Shown one piece after another: positions 33,930-42,788 of a stretch of DNA of 62,329 nucleotides (within the stretch, counting starts at the first letter, position 1; every line of letters begins with the position of its first letter). Origin of the DNA: an uncultured Bacteroidales bacterium. Lineage in GTDB: Bacteria > Bacteroidota > Bacteroidia > Bacteroidales > Paludibacteraceae. A program made the translations under genes and the position numbers. The notes beneath the pieces are model-generated. The model saw nothing but the letters and a program-made list of their open reading frames with translations. It did no database searches and had not been told where the DNA came from. The stretch lies in the NCBI GenBank assembly GCA_944321155.1, contig CALUKG010000004.1, forward strand, positions 1 to 62,329, read 5' to 3'.

Positions 33930-35444
33930 GAACACAGCGCTGTGGCGTTCAGTCTGAGCGAGAATAGGATTCAACGTGCCCCCTGACAGATTTTCGTAAG
34001 GATAAATCTGCTCATCAATGACTCTGTACTGGTAAGCCAAATCGGCAAAGAAGAAGCCGTTTCTATAACCGATACCGGCACTGGCATAATGTGCATCTCC
34101 TACAATGGAATAGTAGGTATCTGTACGGGTTGAATTGATTAGCATATAACGGCGTGCATCATCCTTGGTGGTAGAGGTCTGATATACATAACCTGCACGG
34201 AGAGCAAGATTTTTCATCACCCAGAATTCCGCACCTACCTTTATACGATGCATGTCGTTAAACATGTCTTTCATATCCTGGTTGGCCAATGAATAGCTCT
34301 GTGAGTCGCCAATGTTTGATAAGAGTTGTGTTCCTCTTATATTATTGTATTCGTATTCCAAACTGATAAGTCCTAATTTACCAAATAAGAATGAGGCGCC
34401 TGCATTGACTTTTAAAGGAGTGTGCAAACGGTAATCTTGCACCCAATCTGGTGTTTGGTGTCTGTTGTTCAGGTTGCCGTTGCTCAAGTCGGTAAAATTC
34501 CAGACGGTTGGTGTTTGGAAAGATGCACCTATGCGCAAGAAGTTAACCGGGTTAGCAATGAAACCGAAATTGGCGTTAAATCCCAATCCGCTTGTTCTTA
34601 GGTAATTGTCAAGGCTGAATTTCCCTCCTCTTGTATCAGAGAATGTTTCGCTGTAAACGGATGACAAACTGTATTCAGCATCCAACAGATTAAGTCCTAT
34701 ACCGATGTAATAACGGTTGTCGATATTGCCGCCCCATGCAAAGTTATATTGGTCGATATAACCGCGTTCTAGCAGTTTTTGGTAGGGTTGTACAGTTTCA
34801 CCGGGTGATAAGGTAGATACCCATGGGTTGTTGCTGGAAACTCGTGTGGTATCATAGTGCATCAGTCCTGCATCATATCCTAATATGGATAGCCATCCTA
34901 TTTCTTCGTTGTTATAAGGCTCGTTTCCTTCCAGGAAGGCTTCAGGAATCAATGGATTGTTGTTGCCATTGGCATAAGCACTCATATTATCGGTAAGTGA
35001 TGTGTTTACACCGGTTTTTGATTCAGCGGAGAGTATTCTGTTGAAATTCTTAACTCGATTATAACCAAATCCGAAACTATGGGAAACCAAACCTTTCGTT
35101 TTTCCGTAAGGACTGATATTCAATACAATATTGGTTTGATTGGCCGTGAAGTTATCCAATATACCAAAACTGCCGTTGCCGTTCCATTGGCTGTTGGAGC
35201 GGGTGTAGTCATAATTGAGCGACAAGGCTATTTCCGAAGAACGGAATACACCTAATGCGGCAGGGTTGTCCTGTATAGCAGTAGCGTCGCCGCCTAATGA
35301 TACAAATGCGCCTCCCATGCTGATGTAGCGGGCAGAACCTTTGATGTCATAGTTACTCATTTTAACTGCATCAAAAGCGTCTTGAGCTGATAGAGCGAAG
35401 CAGGATAGTGCGCTTATACCTAATATGATTGCTGTCTTTTTCAT
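33909..35444 (-). CDS. Outer-membrane beta-barrel protein, FadL/OmpP1-like
   Basis: A 511-residue outer-membrane protein starting at the ATG at 35442-35444 (an upstream ATG would add six residues). The signal peptide ends near SCFALSAQ. The N-terminal region has the FadL-family pattern KGSARYISMGGAFVSLGGDATAIQDNPAAL, which plugs a hydrophobic-compound channel, followed by alternating strands and a C-terminal aromatic strand ending FGFKF. Relatives transport hydrophobic molecules; some Bacteroides members are labelled hemin receptors. It is the second gene after the Ser/Arg-rich protein, about 31 bases downstream of it. Confidence 0.85.
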   Translation of the reverse strand: MKKTAIILGISALSCFALSAQDAFDAVKMSNYDIKGSARYISMGGAFVSLGGDATAIQDNPAALGVFRSSEIALSLNYDYTRSNSQWNGNGSFGILDNFTANQTNIVLNISPYGKTKGLVSHSFGFGYNRVKNFNRILSAESKTGVNTSLTDNMSAYANGNNNPLIPEAFLEGNEPYNNEEIGWLSILGYDAGLMHYDTTRVSSNNPWVSTLSPGETVQPYQKLLERGYIDQYNFAWGGNIDNRYYIGIGLNLLDAEYSLSSVYSETFSDTRGGKFSLDNYLRTSGLGFNANFGFIANPVNFLRIGASFQTPTVWNFTDLSNGNLNNRHQTPDWVQDYRLHTPLKVNAGASFLFGKLGLISLEYEYNNIRGTQLLSNIGDSQSYSLANQDMKDMFNDMHRIKVGAEFWVMKNLALRAGYVYQTSTTKDDARRYMLINSTRTDTYYSIVGDAHYASAGIGYRNGFFFADLAYQYRVIDEQIYPYENLSGGTLNPILAQTERHSAVFSFGFKF

Positions 35445-35475
35445 TGTGTTCTTTTTTATCAAGTTTGATTATATG

Positions 35476-36894
35476 TTAACGACGGCTGCTGGAGCTGCGA
35501 CTGCTTGTTCCCGAAGAACGGCTGCCAGAATAGGAAGAGCCGCTTGAACGGAATGAAGAACTGCTGCTGGAGCGGTATGACGGACTGCTGGAGCGGTATG
35601 ACGGACTGCTGGAGCGGTAGGTCGATGAGCTTCTCGGAGTATAGCTACTGCTATTACTACGTGAACTGTTACTTCTGCTTGGGCTGCTATAGCTCGAATT
35701 GCTTCGTGTGGTAGAAGTTCTGTAAGGTGTGCTGTAGCTGCTACTGCTTCGTGTACCGGTACTCATCCTGTAGCTATCTGACGATTGACTACGCATGTAA
35801 GTACTAACTGCAGAACTTCCGCTTCTTCCAGTTGTGCTGGAAACATTTGCACTGCTGGTGGCACTGCGACGACTATTGCTGCTGTAGCTGCTATTATTGG
35901 CCGTACGTGAGGCTGTGCTGATGCGGTTTGCTTGGCTGCTGCCGGTAGAGGCTAAACGCCTTGTGCTGTTGCTGGCAACACCTGTTGATACATTTCCACT
36001 TCTTCGTGAGTTGGTTGTGCCTGTGCTTATGCGGTTAGTACCAGATACACGATTGCTGCTCAATGTGGTATGTGAGTTTTGTCTGTACGACGTACGGTTA
36101 CTTAATACTGCTGCGTTCCTGTCAACTGTTGTGCTAACGCGTGTACCACTTAGGCGTCTGCGTTCACCTTCGTTGTTATAAGCATAGTGGTTATAATATG
36201 GTCCATGGTAAATGTGGTGGTGATGCCAGTATGGATATCCGAAAAATGGGTCATACCAACCACCCCAATAGTATGGATAACCCCAGCCGGCATAAAATCC
36301 CCAATAACTGTTCCAACCCCAATAGCTGTTCCAGCCCCAGAAACCGTATGGATTGTACATCCATGCCCAGTTCCCATAAGAATATGGACGATACATGTAG
36401 TCAAAATAATAAGGATTGGTCCAGGTTGGTGTTACATAGGCGTAATTGTATGGGTCTATATAGACATTCCATAGACTCTCATCCAGAAAGTATATATCTG
36501 TGTAAGCCGGGTCACTTATATGGATGGACAAGCGTGGGTTGTGGAAACGGTATATGCGCTGTGCATATTCCATATCTGAAATAGAACCATTAAAGCCATT
36601 TAGATAAGTACCTTCACTCAATTCAATGGTATCGCCTGCTTGTGTCGTTGCAGAGTTGCTGGCTTGTAATGCGGCAGTACTGGCAGCGTCAAGAGTATCT
36701 GTCGTATTGGCAGCAACAGGGGTGTCGCCAATGAAAATAATTTCTTTAGCGCCGTTTTTTACTTTTGCTTTTGGTGTTTGGGCTGCCTTGGTCGCGTCGG
36801 CAGGAGTATAATAGATGTCATCTATAAACGCCTGTGCCGTTGCATGCAAGGTGACAACCGCCATAAAGATGAATAAAATAATACGTGTTTTCAT
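35476..36894 (-). CDS. Exported low-complexity protein (Trp/Tyr/Gly-rich middle, Ser/Arg-rich tail)
   Basis: A 472-residue exported protein. The signal peptide is about 1-20 (HATAQA). Residues about 130-245 are dominated by Tyr, Trp, Gly and His, with near repeats of GWNSYW and a HHHH run. The C-terminal half (about 250-472) is almost entirely Ser, Thr, Arg, Asn and Tyr, with short repeats such as YRSSSPS. It is likely disordered, basic and able to bind anionic polymers or be heavily modified at Ser/Thr. It precedes the FadL-like gene in one transcript. No function is known to me. Confidence 0.75.
   Translation of the reverse strand: MKTRIILFIFMAVVTLHATAQAFIDDIYYTPADATKAAQTPKAKVKNGAKEIIFIGDTPVAANTTDTLDAASTAALQASNSATTQAGDTIELSEGTYLNGFNGSISDMEYAQRIYRFHNPRLSIHISDPAYTDIYFLDESLWNVYIDPYNYAYVTPTWTNPYYFDYMYRPYSYGNWAWMYNPYGFWGWNSYWGWNSYWGFYAGWGYPYYWGGWYDPFFGYPYWHHHHIYHGPYYNHYAYNNEGERRRLSGTRVSTTVDRNAAVLSNRTSYRQNSHTTLSSNRVSGTNRISTGTTNSRRSGNVSTGVASNSTRRLASTGSSQANRISTASRTANNSSYSSNSRRSATSSANVSSTTGRSGSSAVSTYMRSQSSDSYRMSTGTRSSSSYSTPYRTSTTRSNSSYSSPSRSNSSRSNSSSYTPRSSSTYRSSSPSYRSSSPSYRSSSSSSFRSSGSSYSGSRSSGTSSRSSSSRR
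35564..35620. repeat. 21-bp tandem repeat inside the Ser/Arg-rich gene
   Basis: The unit CTGCTGGAGCGGTATGACGGA occurs at 35564-35584 and 35585-35605, then partially at 35606-35620. It encodes repeats of Tyr-Arg-Ser-Ser-Ser-Pro-Ser. Such in-frame repeats can expand or contract by slippage. Confidence 0.9.
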
Positions 36895-36959
36895 AATCGG
36901 AGTTTTTTTGAAACAGATTCAATAATCATGCCATGCACACCTGTACACCCATGATTAAC

Positions 36960-36997
36960 ACAACCGCACGGACATGTTAACATTGCCGTGCGGTTGT
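36960..36997 (-). terminator. Terminator hairpin after trpS
   Basis: A 12-bp stem (36960-36971 with 36986-36997) with a 14-base loop lies just past the trpS stop. The T run on the minus strand is poor, so efficiency is uncertain. Confidence 0.6.
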
Positions 36998-37028
36998 AGG
37001 GGAATATGTTGGAATGAGAAAGGGGGTA

Positions 37029-38015
37029 TTATGCTCTAAAACCGATAATTTCCCTCACTTCTCTCAGTGTCTTTGCCGCACTCTCACGAGCACGTTCTGC
37101 GCCTTCACGTGCCACTTTTTCCATGTATGCGTTGTTTTGGCTTAAATCCACTATACGTTCGCGGATAGGGGCGCAAAACTGGTTAATGTCTGCTGCCAAC
37201 TGCTTTTTCATGTCACCATAGCGGATGGCGCAATTGTTGTATTGCTCATTGAAGTAGGCTAAGGTGGAAGGGTCTGATACAACTTCCATCAACGTGAAAA
37301 GGTTTTGGATGACATCCGGTTTCTCACTGTTGGGAACGGTAGGACCACTATCTGTTACCGCCTTCATTACTTTTTTGCGGATGGTGGCTTCGTCATCCAC
37401 CAGATAAATGGCATTGCCTTCGCTTTTGCCCATTTTTCCAGAACCGTCCAAGCCAGGTATCTTGACAGCTTTTTCAGAAAAATGGAATGATTCAGGTTCT
37501 TTGAAATATTCTACATTATAGATGGTGTTGAACCTCCGTGCAAATTTGCGGGCCATTTCCATATTTTGTTCCTGATCTTTGCCTACCGGAACTTTATGTG
37601 CATGATGGATAAGGATGTCAGCAGCCATTAGGCTAGGGTAGGTAAGCAAGCCGGCATTTACGTTGTCGGGTTGTTTGCGTACTTTTTCCTTGAATGATGT
37701 AACACGTTCCAATTCACCCAAATATGCATTCATGTTGAGGTAAAGATAGAGTTCTGCAACTTCCTTTACATCGCTTTGCACATATATGGTGGCTTTTTCC
37801 GGGTCAATACCGCAAGCCAGATATTCTGCCAATATGGTTTTTACACTTTTACGGATATTCTCAGGATGAGGGTGTGTTGTCAGTGAATGCCAGTCTGCTA
37901 TAAAGAAAAAACAGTTATAGTCTTCCTGCATTTTGATGAAACTTTTTACTGCACCGAAATAATTGCCGAGGTGCAGATTTCCAGTCGGACGAATGCCGCT
38001 TACTACTGTTTCCAT
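37029..38015 (-). CDS. trpS: Tryptophan-tRNA ligase
   Basis: A 328-residue class I aminoacyl-tRNA synthetase. The HIGH-like motif is SGIRPTGNLHLGNYFGA at about 6-22 and the KMSKS motif is KMGKS near 195, with GKDQEQ and the tryptophan-specific region as expected. It charges tRNA(Trp) in the cytosol. It lies 20 bases after the Lrp/AsnC regulator gene, which may share its promoter, and is followed by a hairpin terminator. The length is typical. Confidence 0.96.
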   Translation of the reverse strand: METVVSGIRPTGNLHLGNYFGAVKSFIKMQEDYNCFFFIADWHSLTTHPHPENIRKSVKTILAEYLACGIDPEKATIYVQSDVKEVAELYLYLNMNAYLGELERVTSFKEKVRKQPDNVNAGLLTYPSLMAADILIHHAHKVPVGKDQEQNMEMARKFARRFNTIYNVEYFKEPESFHFSEKAVKIPGLDGSGKMGKSEGNAIYLVDDEATIRKKVMKAVTDSGPTVPNSEKPDVIQNLFTLMEVVSDPSTLAYFNEQYNNCAIRYGDMKKQLAADINQFCAPIRERIVDLSQNNAYMEKVAREGAERARESAAKTLREVREIIGFRA

Positions 38016-38035
38016 GCCAATTTGTTTCTTTTACT

Positions 38036-38503
38036 CTATCTATTCAATTCAATGGGGATTTGACGTTTGATGCGCTGGTCCAGCGAAACCAGGGTTTCTG
38101 TTGAAGCTACGCCGGGAATACTTTGAATTTGGCCATTCAGCAAACGCATCAGGTGTTCGTCGTTGCGCGCGTAAAGCTTGACTAATATGGAATACGCTCC
38201 TAATGTATATTGTGATTCGATGATTTCTGGAATGTTGTCCAGGGCTTCAATCACATCTTTGTACATGGAACCCTTTTCGAGTATAATGCCTACATATGCA
38301 CACATCTGGTAACCTAAGCATTTCGGGTTGACATTGTAGCTTGAGCCGGTTATAACGCCTAATTCTATCAGACGTTGTACGCGCTGGTGCACTGCTGCTC
38401 TTGATACGCCGCATTCGTCAGCTACATCTTTAAAAGGTATACGAGCATTCTTGGTGATGATGCGTAGAATGCTACGGTCCAGTTCATCAATCGTTTTTTC
38501 CAT
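38036..38503 (-). CDS. Lrp/AsnC family transcriptional regulator
   Basis: A 155-residue regulator with an N-terminal winged helix (about 5-60: LDRSILRIITKNARIPFKD, then CGVSRAAVHQRVQRLIELGVITG) and a C-terminal RAM ligand-binding domain (about 70-145). Members are amino-acid-responsive dimers or octamers. It is the first gene of a two-gene unit with trpS. Regulation of the tRNA ligase by an amino-acid-sensing factor is plausible but not shown by the sequence. Confidence 0.9.
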   Translation of the reverse strand: MEKTIDELDRSILRIITKNARIPFKDVADECGVSRAAVHQRVQRLIELGVITGSSYNVNPKCLGYQMCAYVGIILEKGSMYKDVIEALDNIPEIIESQYTLGAYSILVKLYARNDEHLMRLLNGQIQSIPGVASTETLVSLDQRIKRQIPIELNR

Positions 38504-38535
38504 AATGTTTTTGGGTTATTTGAGTTTTCGATTGA

Positions 38536-38567
38536 CAAAGGTAGGAAATATATTTCTATTTTACAAC
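38536..38567 (-). promoter_or_regulatory. Promoter of Lrp-trpS operon
   Basis: TACCTTTG (minus strand, 38536-38543) with GTTG (38564-38567) 20 bases upstream. It gives a leader of about 30 bases before the Lrp start. Confidence 0.55.
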
Positions 38568-38661
38568 AAAATGCCACCCTCTTAATAAAATATGCGGACA
38601 AGCGATTGTGATTCAGTGGAATTTGTGTGTAATTGATGTGGTTGTGCCTTTTGACAAAATG

Positions 38662-38695
38662 AAAGGCGAACGGCCTTGAAGGGACGTTCGCCTTT
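38662..38695 (-). terminator. Terminator after rpsA
   Basis: An 11-bp stem (38662-38672 with 38685-38695) with a 12-base loop lies 25 bases beyond the rpsA stop. On the minus strand its 3' arm ends in TTT followed by a T-rich stretch, supporting intrinsic termination of the rpsA transcript. Confidence 0.75.
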
Positions 38696-38719
38696 GCTTA
38701 TTGCTAACATATTAATGTT

Positions 38720-40585
38720 TTATTCTGCGGCTGGAGCTTCAGGAGCTGCTTTTGATGCCTTCTTGGCTTCTTTTGCGGCCAATTTTTCCAAAGCGGCTGC
38801 ATCCATCTGTTCTTTCAGCTCAGAAAGTGATTGGATATCACCCAAAGTGGTCTTTTCCAAGGCTGGAGTAGCTGGGCTTTCTTCTTTCTTGGCACGGCGT
38901 TTCTTGTTCTCGTTCTCTTCTTTCTTGTTGTCATCATAAGTGCGGACATGTGAAAGAATGATACGTTTTGAGTCTTTGTTGAACTCTGTTACCTTGAATG
39001 GAAGAGTTTCACCCACTTTAGCCTGGCTGCCGTCTTCTTTTACCAATTGTTTCAATGGAGAGAATCCTTCAACACCATAAGGCAAGGCGATGATGGCACC
39101 CTTGTCGTTGATTTCTGAAATGGTTCCTTCATGTATGCTGTCAACAGTAAAGGTGTTTTCCAATACTCCCCATGGATTTTCTTCCAATTGTTTGTGACCA
39201 AGGCTCAAACGGCGGTTTTCTTTGTCGATTTCCAATACTTGAACTTCGATTTCAGCACCAATCTGAGTGAATTCTGATGGGTGTTTGATTTTCTTGGTCC
39301 AAGACAAGTCAGAAATGTGGATCAAACCATCTACACCTTCTTCGATTTCTACGAATACACCGAAGTTGGTGAAGTTGCGAACTTTTGCCATGTGGCGGGT
39401 TCCTACTGCATATTTGGTTTCAACAGTTTCCCATGGATCTGGTCTCAATTGTTTGATACCCAATGACATCTTGCGCTCTTCGCGGTCGAGTGTCAAGATA
39501 ACGGCTTCTACTTCGTCACCAACTTTCAAGAAGTCTTGTGCTGAACGCAAGTGTTGTGACCAGCTCATTTCAGAAACGTGAATCAAACCTTCTACGCCCG
39601 GAGCAATTTCAACGAATGCACCGTAATCAGCCATAACAACGACTTTACCTTTTACTTTGTCACCAACTTTCAAGTTTGGATCCAAAGCATCCCATGGGTG
39701 AGGAGTCAATTGTTTCAAGCCAAGAGCGATACGTTTCTTTTCGTCGTTGTCCACTTCAAGAACTACAACGTTCAACTTTTGGTCAAGTTTAACAACGTCT
39801 TCCGGATGAGAAACACGGCCCCATGACAAGTCTGTGATGTGGATCAAGCCGTCAACACCGCCCAAGTCGATAAATGCACCGTATGAAGTGATGTTCTTAA
39901 CGGTTCCTTCCAATACCTGACCTTTTTGCAGGCGGCTCATGATTTCTTGTTTTTGTTGTTCCAATTCAGCTTCAATCAAAGCTTTGTGAGAAACAACTAC
40001 ATTCTTGAACTCTTGATTGATCTTAACAATCTTGAATTCCATAGTTTTGCCTACGAATACATCGTAGTCGCGGATTGGCTTAACGTCAATTTGTGAACCA
40101 GGCAAGAAGGCCTCGATTCCAAATACGTCAACAATCATACCGCCTTTCGTACGGCATTTGATGTAGCCGGTTACTATTTCGTCGTTGTCCAAAGCTGCAT
40201 TTACGCGTTCCCAAGAACGAGATGCGCGAGCTTGCTTGTGAGACAAAATCAACTGACCTTTCTTGTCTTCTTGGTTTTCTACGTAAACCTCAACTTTGTC
40301 ACCAACTTTCAAATCGGGATTGTAACGGAACTCACTCATAGGTACGATTCCGTCTGATTTGTAACCTACATTTACAACAACTTCACGTTTGTTGATGGAG
40401 ATTACTGTGCCTTCAACAACTTCTTTGTCCTTGATGGCATTCAATGTTTTGTCATACAATTTGGTCAGCTCCTCTTTTGATTGGCTGGTTAAAGTGTCGC
40501 CTTTCTCATAAGCATCCCAATCGAAATCACCAGGTACTACTGGCTTTTTTACATCTTCAACGATGTTTTCTTTGTTTTCTTCCAT
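38720..40585 (-). CDS. rpsA: 30S ribosomal protein S1
   Basis: A 621-residue protein made of six S1 (OB-fold) repeats, for example GTVKNITSYGAFIDLGGVDG, KVVVMADYGAFVEIAPGVEG and KVRNFTNFGVFVEIEEGVDG, with an acidic N terminus and a charged Ala/Lys-rich tail (about 575-621). S1 binds mRNA and helps it onto the 30S subunit; since Bacteroidetes ribosome binding sites are weak, it is central to initiation in this group. It is monocistronic, with a promoter about 90 bases upstream and a terminator downstream. Its leader may be regulatory. Confidence 0.96.
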   Translation of the reverse strand: MEENKENIVEDVKKPVVPGDFDWDAYEKGDTLTSQSKEELTKLYDKTLNAIKDKEVVEGTVISINKREVVVNVGYKSDGIVPMSEFRYNPDLKVGDKVEVYVENQEDKKGQLILSHKQARASRSWERVNAALDNDEIVTGYIKCRTKGGMIVDVFGIEAFLPGSQIDVKPIRDYDVFVGKTMEFKIVKINQEFKNVVVSHKALIEAELEQQKQEIMSRLQKGQVLEGTVKNITSYGAFIDLGGVDGLIHITDLSWGRVSHPEDVVKLDQKLNVVVLEVDNDEKKRIALGLKQLTPHPWDALDPNLKVGDKVKGKVVVMADYGAFVEIAPGVEGLIHVSEMSWSQHLRSAQDFLKVGDEVEAVILTLDREERKMSLGIKQLRPDPWETVETKYAVGTRHMAKVRNFTNFGVFVEIEEGVDGLIHISDLSWTKKIKHPSEFTQIGAEIEVQVLEIDKENRRLSLGHKQLEENPWGVLENTFTVDSIHEGTISEINDKGAIIALPYGVEGFSPLKQLVKEDGSQAKVGETLPFKVTEFNKDSKRIILSHVRTYDDNKKEENENKKRRAKKEESPATPALEKTTLGDIQSLSELKEQMDAAALEKLAAKEAKKASKAAPEAPAAE

Positions 40586-40674
40586 TAGTGGAATTTTTTG
40601 AAATTATGCCGGAAAGTTGCCCCTCCGACGGGTTAAACATTAAGTGAACTAACTGCATTTTGATAATGCGGCTG

Positions 40675-40706
40675 CAAAGATATGCTTTTTTATTGTATTA
40701 CGCAAT
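40675..40706 (-). promoter_or_regulatory. Promoter of rpsA
   Basis: TATCTTTG (minus strand, 40675-40682) with ATTG (40703-40706) 20 bases upstream. It implies a leader of about 85 bases, longer than most others here. Confidence 0.6.
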
Positions 40707-40724
40707 GCTATGAAATCCCATATG

Positions 40725-42278
40725 CTAAAATGGCGGATTGTCGTTCCCAATGCCATAATCGGGCATTTCCGGCATATGGTTAATCCCACCTGTATTTCCT
40801 TTCATGCCGGAAGTGTTGTTGTTTAGTCTCGATTTGATGGTTGCATAAGGATTTGCATCTCCGTCTCCAATATTCATGAATTTTGCATAGATGTTCTTGA
40901 AGCGTAGCAATACATCGTCTGTTGCACCATTACGGTGCTTGGCCACAATGATATAGGCTTTGCCGCGTAAATCCTCACCGTTGGGTCCTTCTGTAATCCG
41001 ATAGTATTCCGGACGGTGAATGAAGCAGACCATGTCGGCATCCTGTTCGATGGCTCCCGATTCACGCAAGTCGCTCAACTGCGGGCGTTTGGTATCTTGT
41101 CCGGTGGTGCTTCCACCACGGTTTTCCACACTACGGTTCAGCTGTGACAATGCAATAATAGGTATGTTTAATTCTTTGGCCAATCCTTTCAGAGAGCGCG
41201 AAATCATACTTACCTCCTGCTCACGGCTGCCAAAGTTCATACCGCTTGCGTTCATCAACTGCAAATAGTCGATGATGATACATTTGATGCCCTTCTCTCG
41301 GGCCAGACGGCGGGCTTTGCTGCGCAATTCAAATATGGAAAGGCTCGGAGTGTCGTCCACATAGATGGGGGCACCGTACAATTCCTGTACTTTGGCATCC
41401 AACTGTGCCCACTCATGATAGCTCAGCTGACCGTTCTTGATTTTCTCGCCTTCAATCTCGCAGACATTCATCAGCAAACGGTTGACCAGCTGCACATTCG
41501 ACATTTCCAACGAAAACAATGCTACCGGTTGCTTGTAATCCACAGCCATATTGCGCATCATTGACAAGACAAAAGCGGTTTTTCCCATGGCTGGACGGGC
41601 AGCGATAATAATCAGGTCTGAAGCTTGCCATCCGGAGGTTAGTTTGTCCAAATCGTGAAAACCGCTCGGCACACCGCTCGTACCATCACTTTTCTGTGCC
41701 TGTCTGATGCGGTCTATGGCTTCGCTGATGACAGGGTCTATTTGTACCACAGTGCGTTGCATGCTCTGTTGCGACACTTGAAACATCATTCCTTCAGCTT
41801 CTTGCATCAGGTCGTCAATGTCCGTGCGGTCGTCAAAAGCCTTTGTTTGTATTTCAGAAGAAATGCGTATCAGTTCGCGTGCCAGGTATTTCTGCACAAT
41901 GATGCGGGCATGAAATTCCAAATGGGCAGCTGACGATACTTTCGATGTCAGCAATGCAATATAATAGGGTCCGCCCACTTGCTCTATCTTGCCGTCCTTG
42001 CGAAGCTGTTCCGTCACCGTATGCATGTCCACCGGCTCTTGCTTGCTCGACAGCGTAGTGATGGCATGATAGATATATTGGTGTATCTCCTTATAGAAAT
42101 GTTGTTCGCGCAGAAAACCGGCTACGGTTGCGTAGGCATCCCGCTCCACCATGATAGCGCCCAATACGGCTTCTTCCAACTCTGGCGCTTGAGGAGGCAA
42201 CTTCCCGAATTCGTTTGGCCCGATGGGCACATACTCACTCTCTTTTCTCTTGTAATTCCTTTTTGCTGATTCTGCCAT
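40725..42278 (-). CDS. dnaB: Replicative DNA helicase DnaB
   Basis: A 517-residue hexameric helicase. The N-terminal domain (about 20-130) starts LPPQAPELEEAVLGAIM. The RecA-like domain has Walker A ARPAMGKTAF, Walker B IIIDYLQLM and the arginine-containing LSQLNRSVENR region. No intein is present; the frame is uninterrupted. The tail is Asn/Gly-rich. It unwinds DNA at the fork and recruits primase. A perfect promoter lies just upstream at 42296-42326. It is a single-gene unit. Confidence 0.97.
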   Translation of the reverse strand: MAESAKRNYKRKESEYVPIGPNEFGKLPPQAPELEEAVLGAIMVERDAYATVAGFLREQHFYKEIHQYIYHAITTLSSKQEPVDMHTVTEQLRKDGKIEQVGGPYYIALLTSKVSSAAHLEFHARIIVQKYLARELIRISSEIQTKAFDDRTDIDDLMQEAEGMMFQVSQQSMQRTVVQIDPVISEAIDRIRQAQKSDGTSGVPSGFHDLDKLTSGWQASDLIIIAARPAMGKTAFVLSMMRNMAVDYKQPVALFSLEMSNVQLVNRLLMNVCEIEGEKIKNGQLSYHEWAQLDAKVQELYGAPIYVDDTPSLSIFELRSKARRLAREKGIKCIIIDYLQLMNASGMNFGSREQEVSMISRSLKGLAKELNIPIIALSQLNRSVENRGGSTTGQDTKRPQLSDLRESGAIEQDADMVCFIHRPEYYRITEGPNGEDLRGKAYIIVAKHRNGATDDVLLRFKNIYAKFMNIGDGDANPYATIKSRLNNNTSGMKGNTGGINHMPEMPDYGIGNDNPPF

Positions 42279-42295
42279 GGTTGTTTTGTTTGGTG

Positions 42296-42326
42296 CAAAG
42301 ATATGGGTTTTATCAGGTGTAGCAAA
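42296..42326 (-). promoter_or_regulatory. Promoter of dnaB
   Basis: TATCTTTG (minus strand, 42296-42303) with TTTG (42323-42326) exactly 19 bases upstream, a consensus match. The leader would be about 14 bases. Confidence 0.75.
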
Positions 42327-42732
42327 AGCTCTGCTGTCTGATTCTTGTTCAGTTTTTGTTGAAAACTACTTCCTTCCCCCTTGTTGAAATCGACTTGAAT
42401 TGTACTCGAATTGTCATTTTGTTAGAAATATCCTGTCTGACGAGTCATTTTGTCAGAAGAGCTTTCATGCAGCTTTTGTGCCGACATTCGGCCGACTCTG
42501 TCGACTCATGTGTTGGCCTTTCGGAGTGAATTTTTGTCATGAAAACATCTGATTTCATGGAAAAGTGTCAAAAAAGAACGAGGTGTGAGGAAGGATTTTC
42601 TGCCTGTTGAAAACTTTTATTTATGAGTGTATTCTTATTTGCCTCTCTGGCTTGCTTTACAAATAAGCTACGTTCAAATCCTTTTCTTTCTAAAAAACGC
42701 ATTGGACAAGCAAAAACTTACGGATTTTTCTT
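42327..42732. other. Long intergenic region with direct and inverted repeats
   Basis: About 400 bases between dnaB and the aminotransferase. GTCATTTTGTYAGAA occurs twice (42413-42427, 42444-42458), and TCTGAC (42436-42441) pairs with GTCAGA (42452-42457). These spaced repeats look like binding sites. No convincing gene lies here; a short plus frame from 42623 overlaps the promoter and the next gene and is dismissed. Confidence 0.45.
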
Positions 42733-42740
42733 TACCTTTG
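42733..42740 (+). promoter_or_regulatory. Promoter -7 box before aminotransferase
   Basis: TACCTTTG, 48 bases before the ATG at 42789. No convincing -33 at the standard spacing. Confidence 0.5.
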
Positions 42741-42788
42741 CGCCAAGGTATAGAAAAGTATTATTCTCAACATCTCTCTTAATTAATT

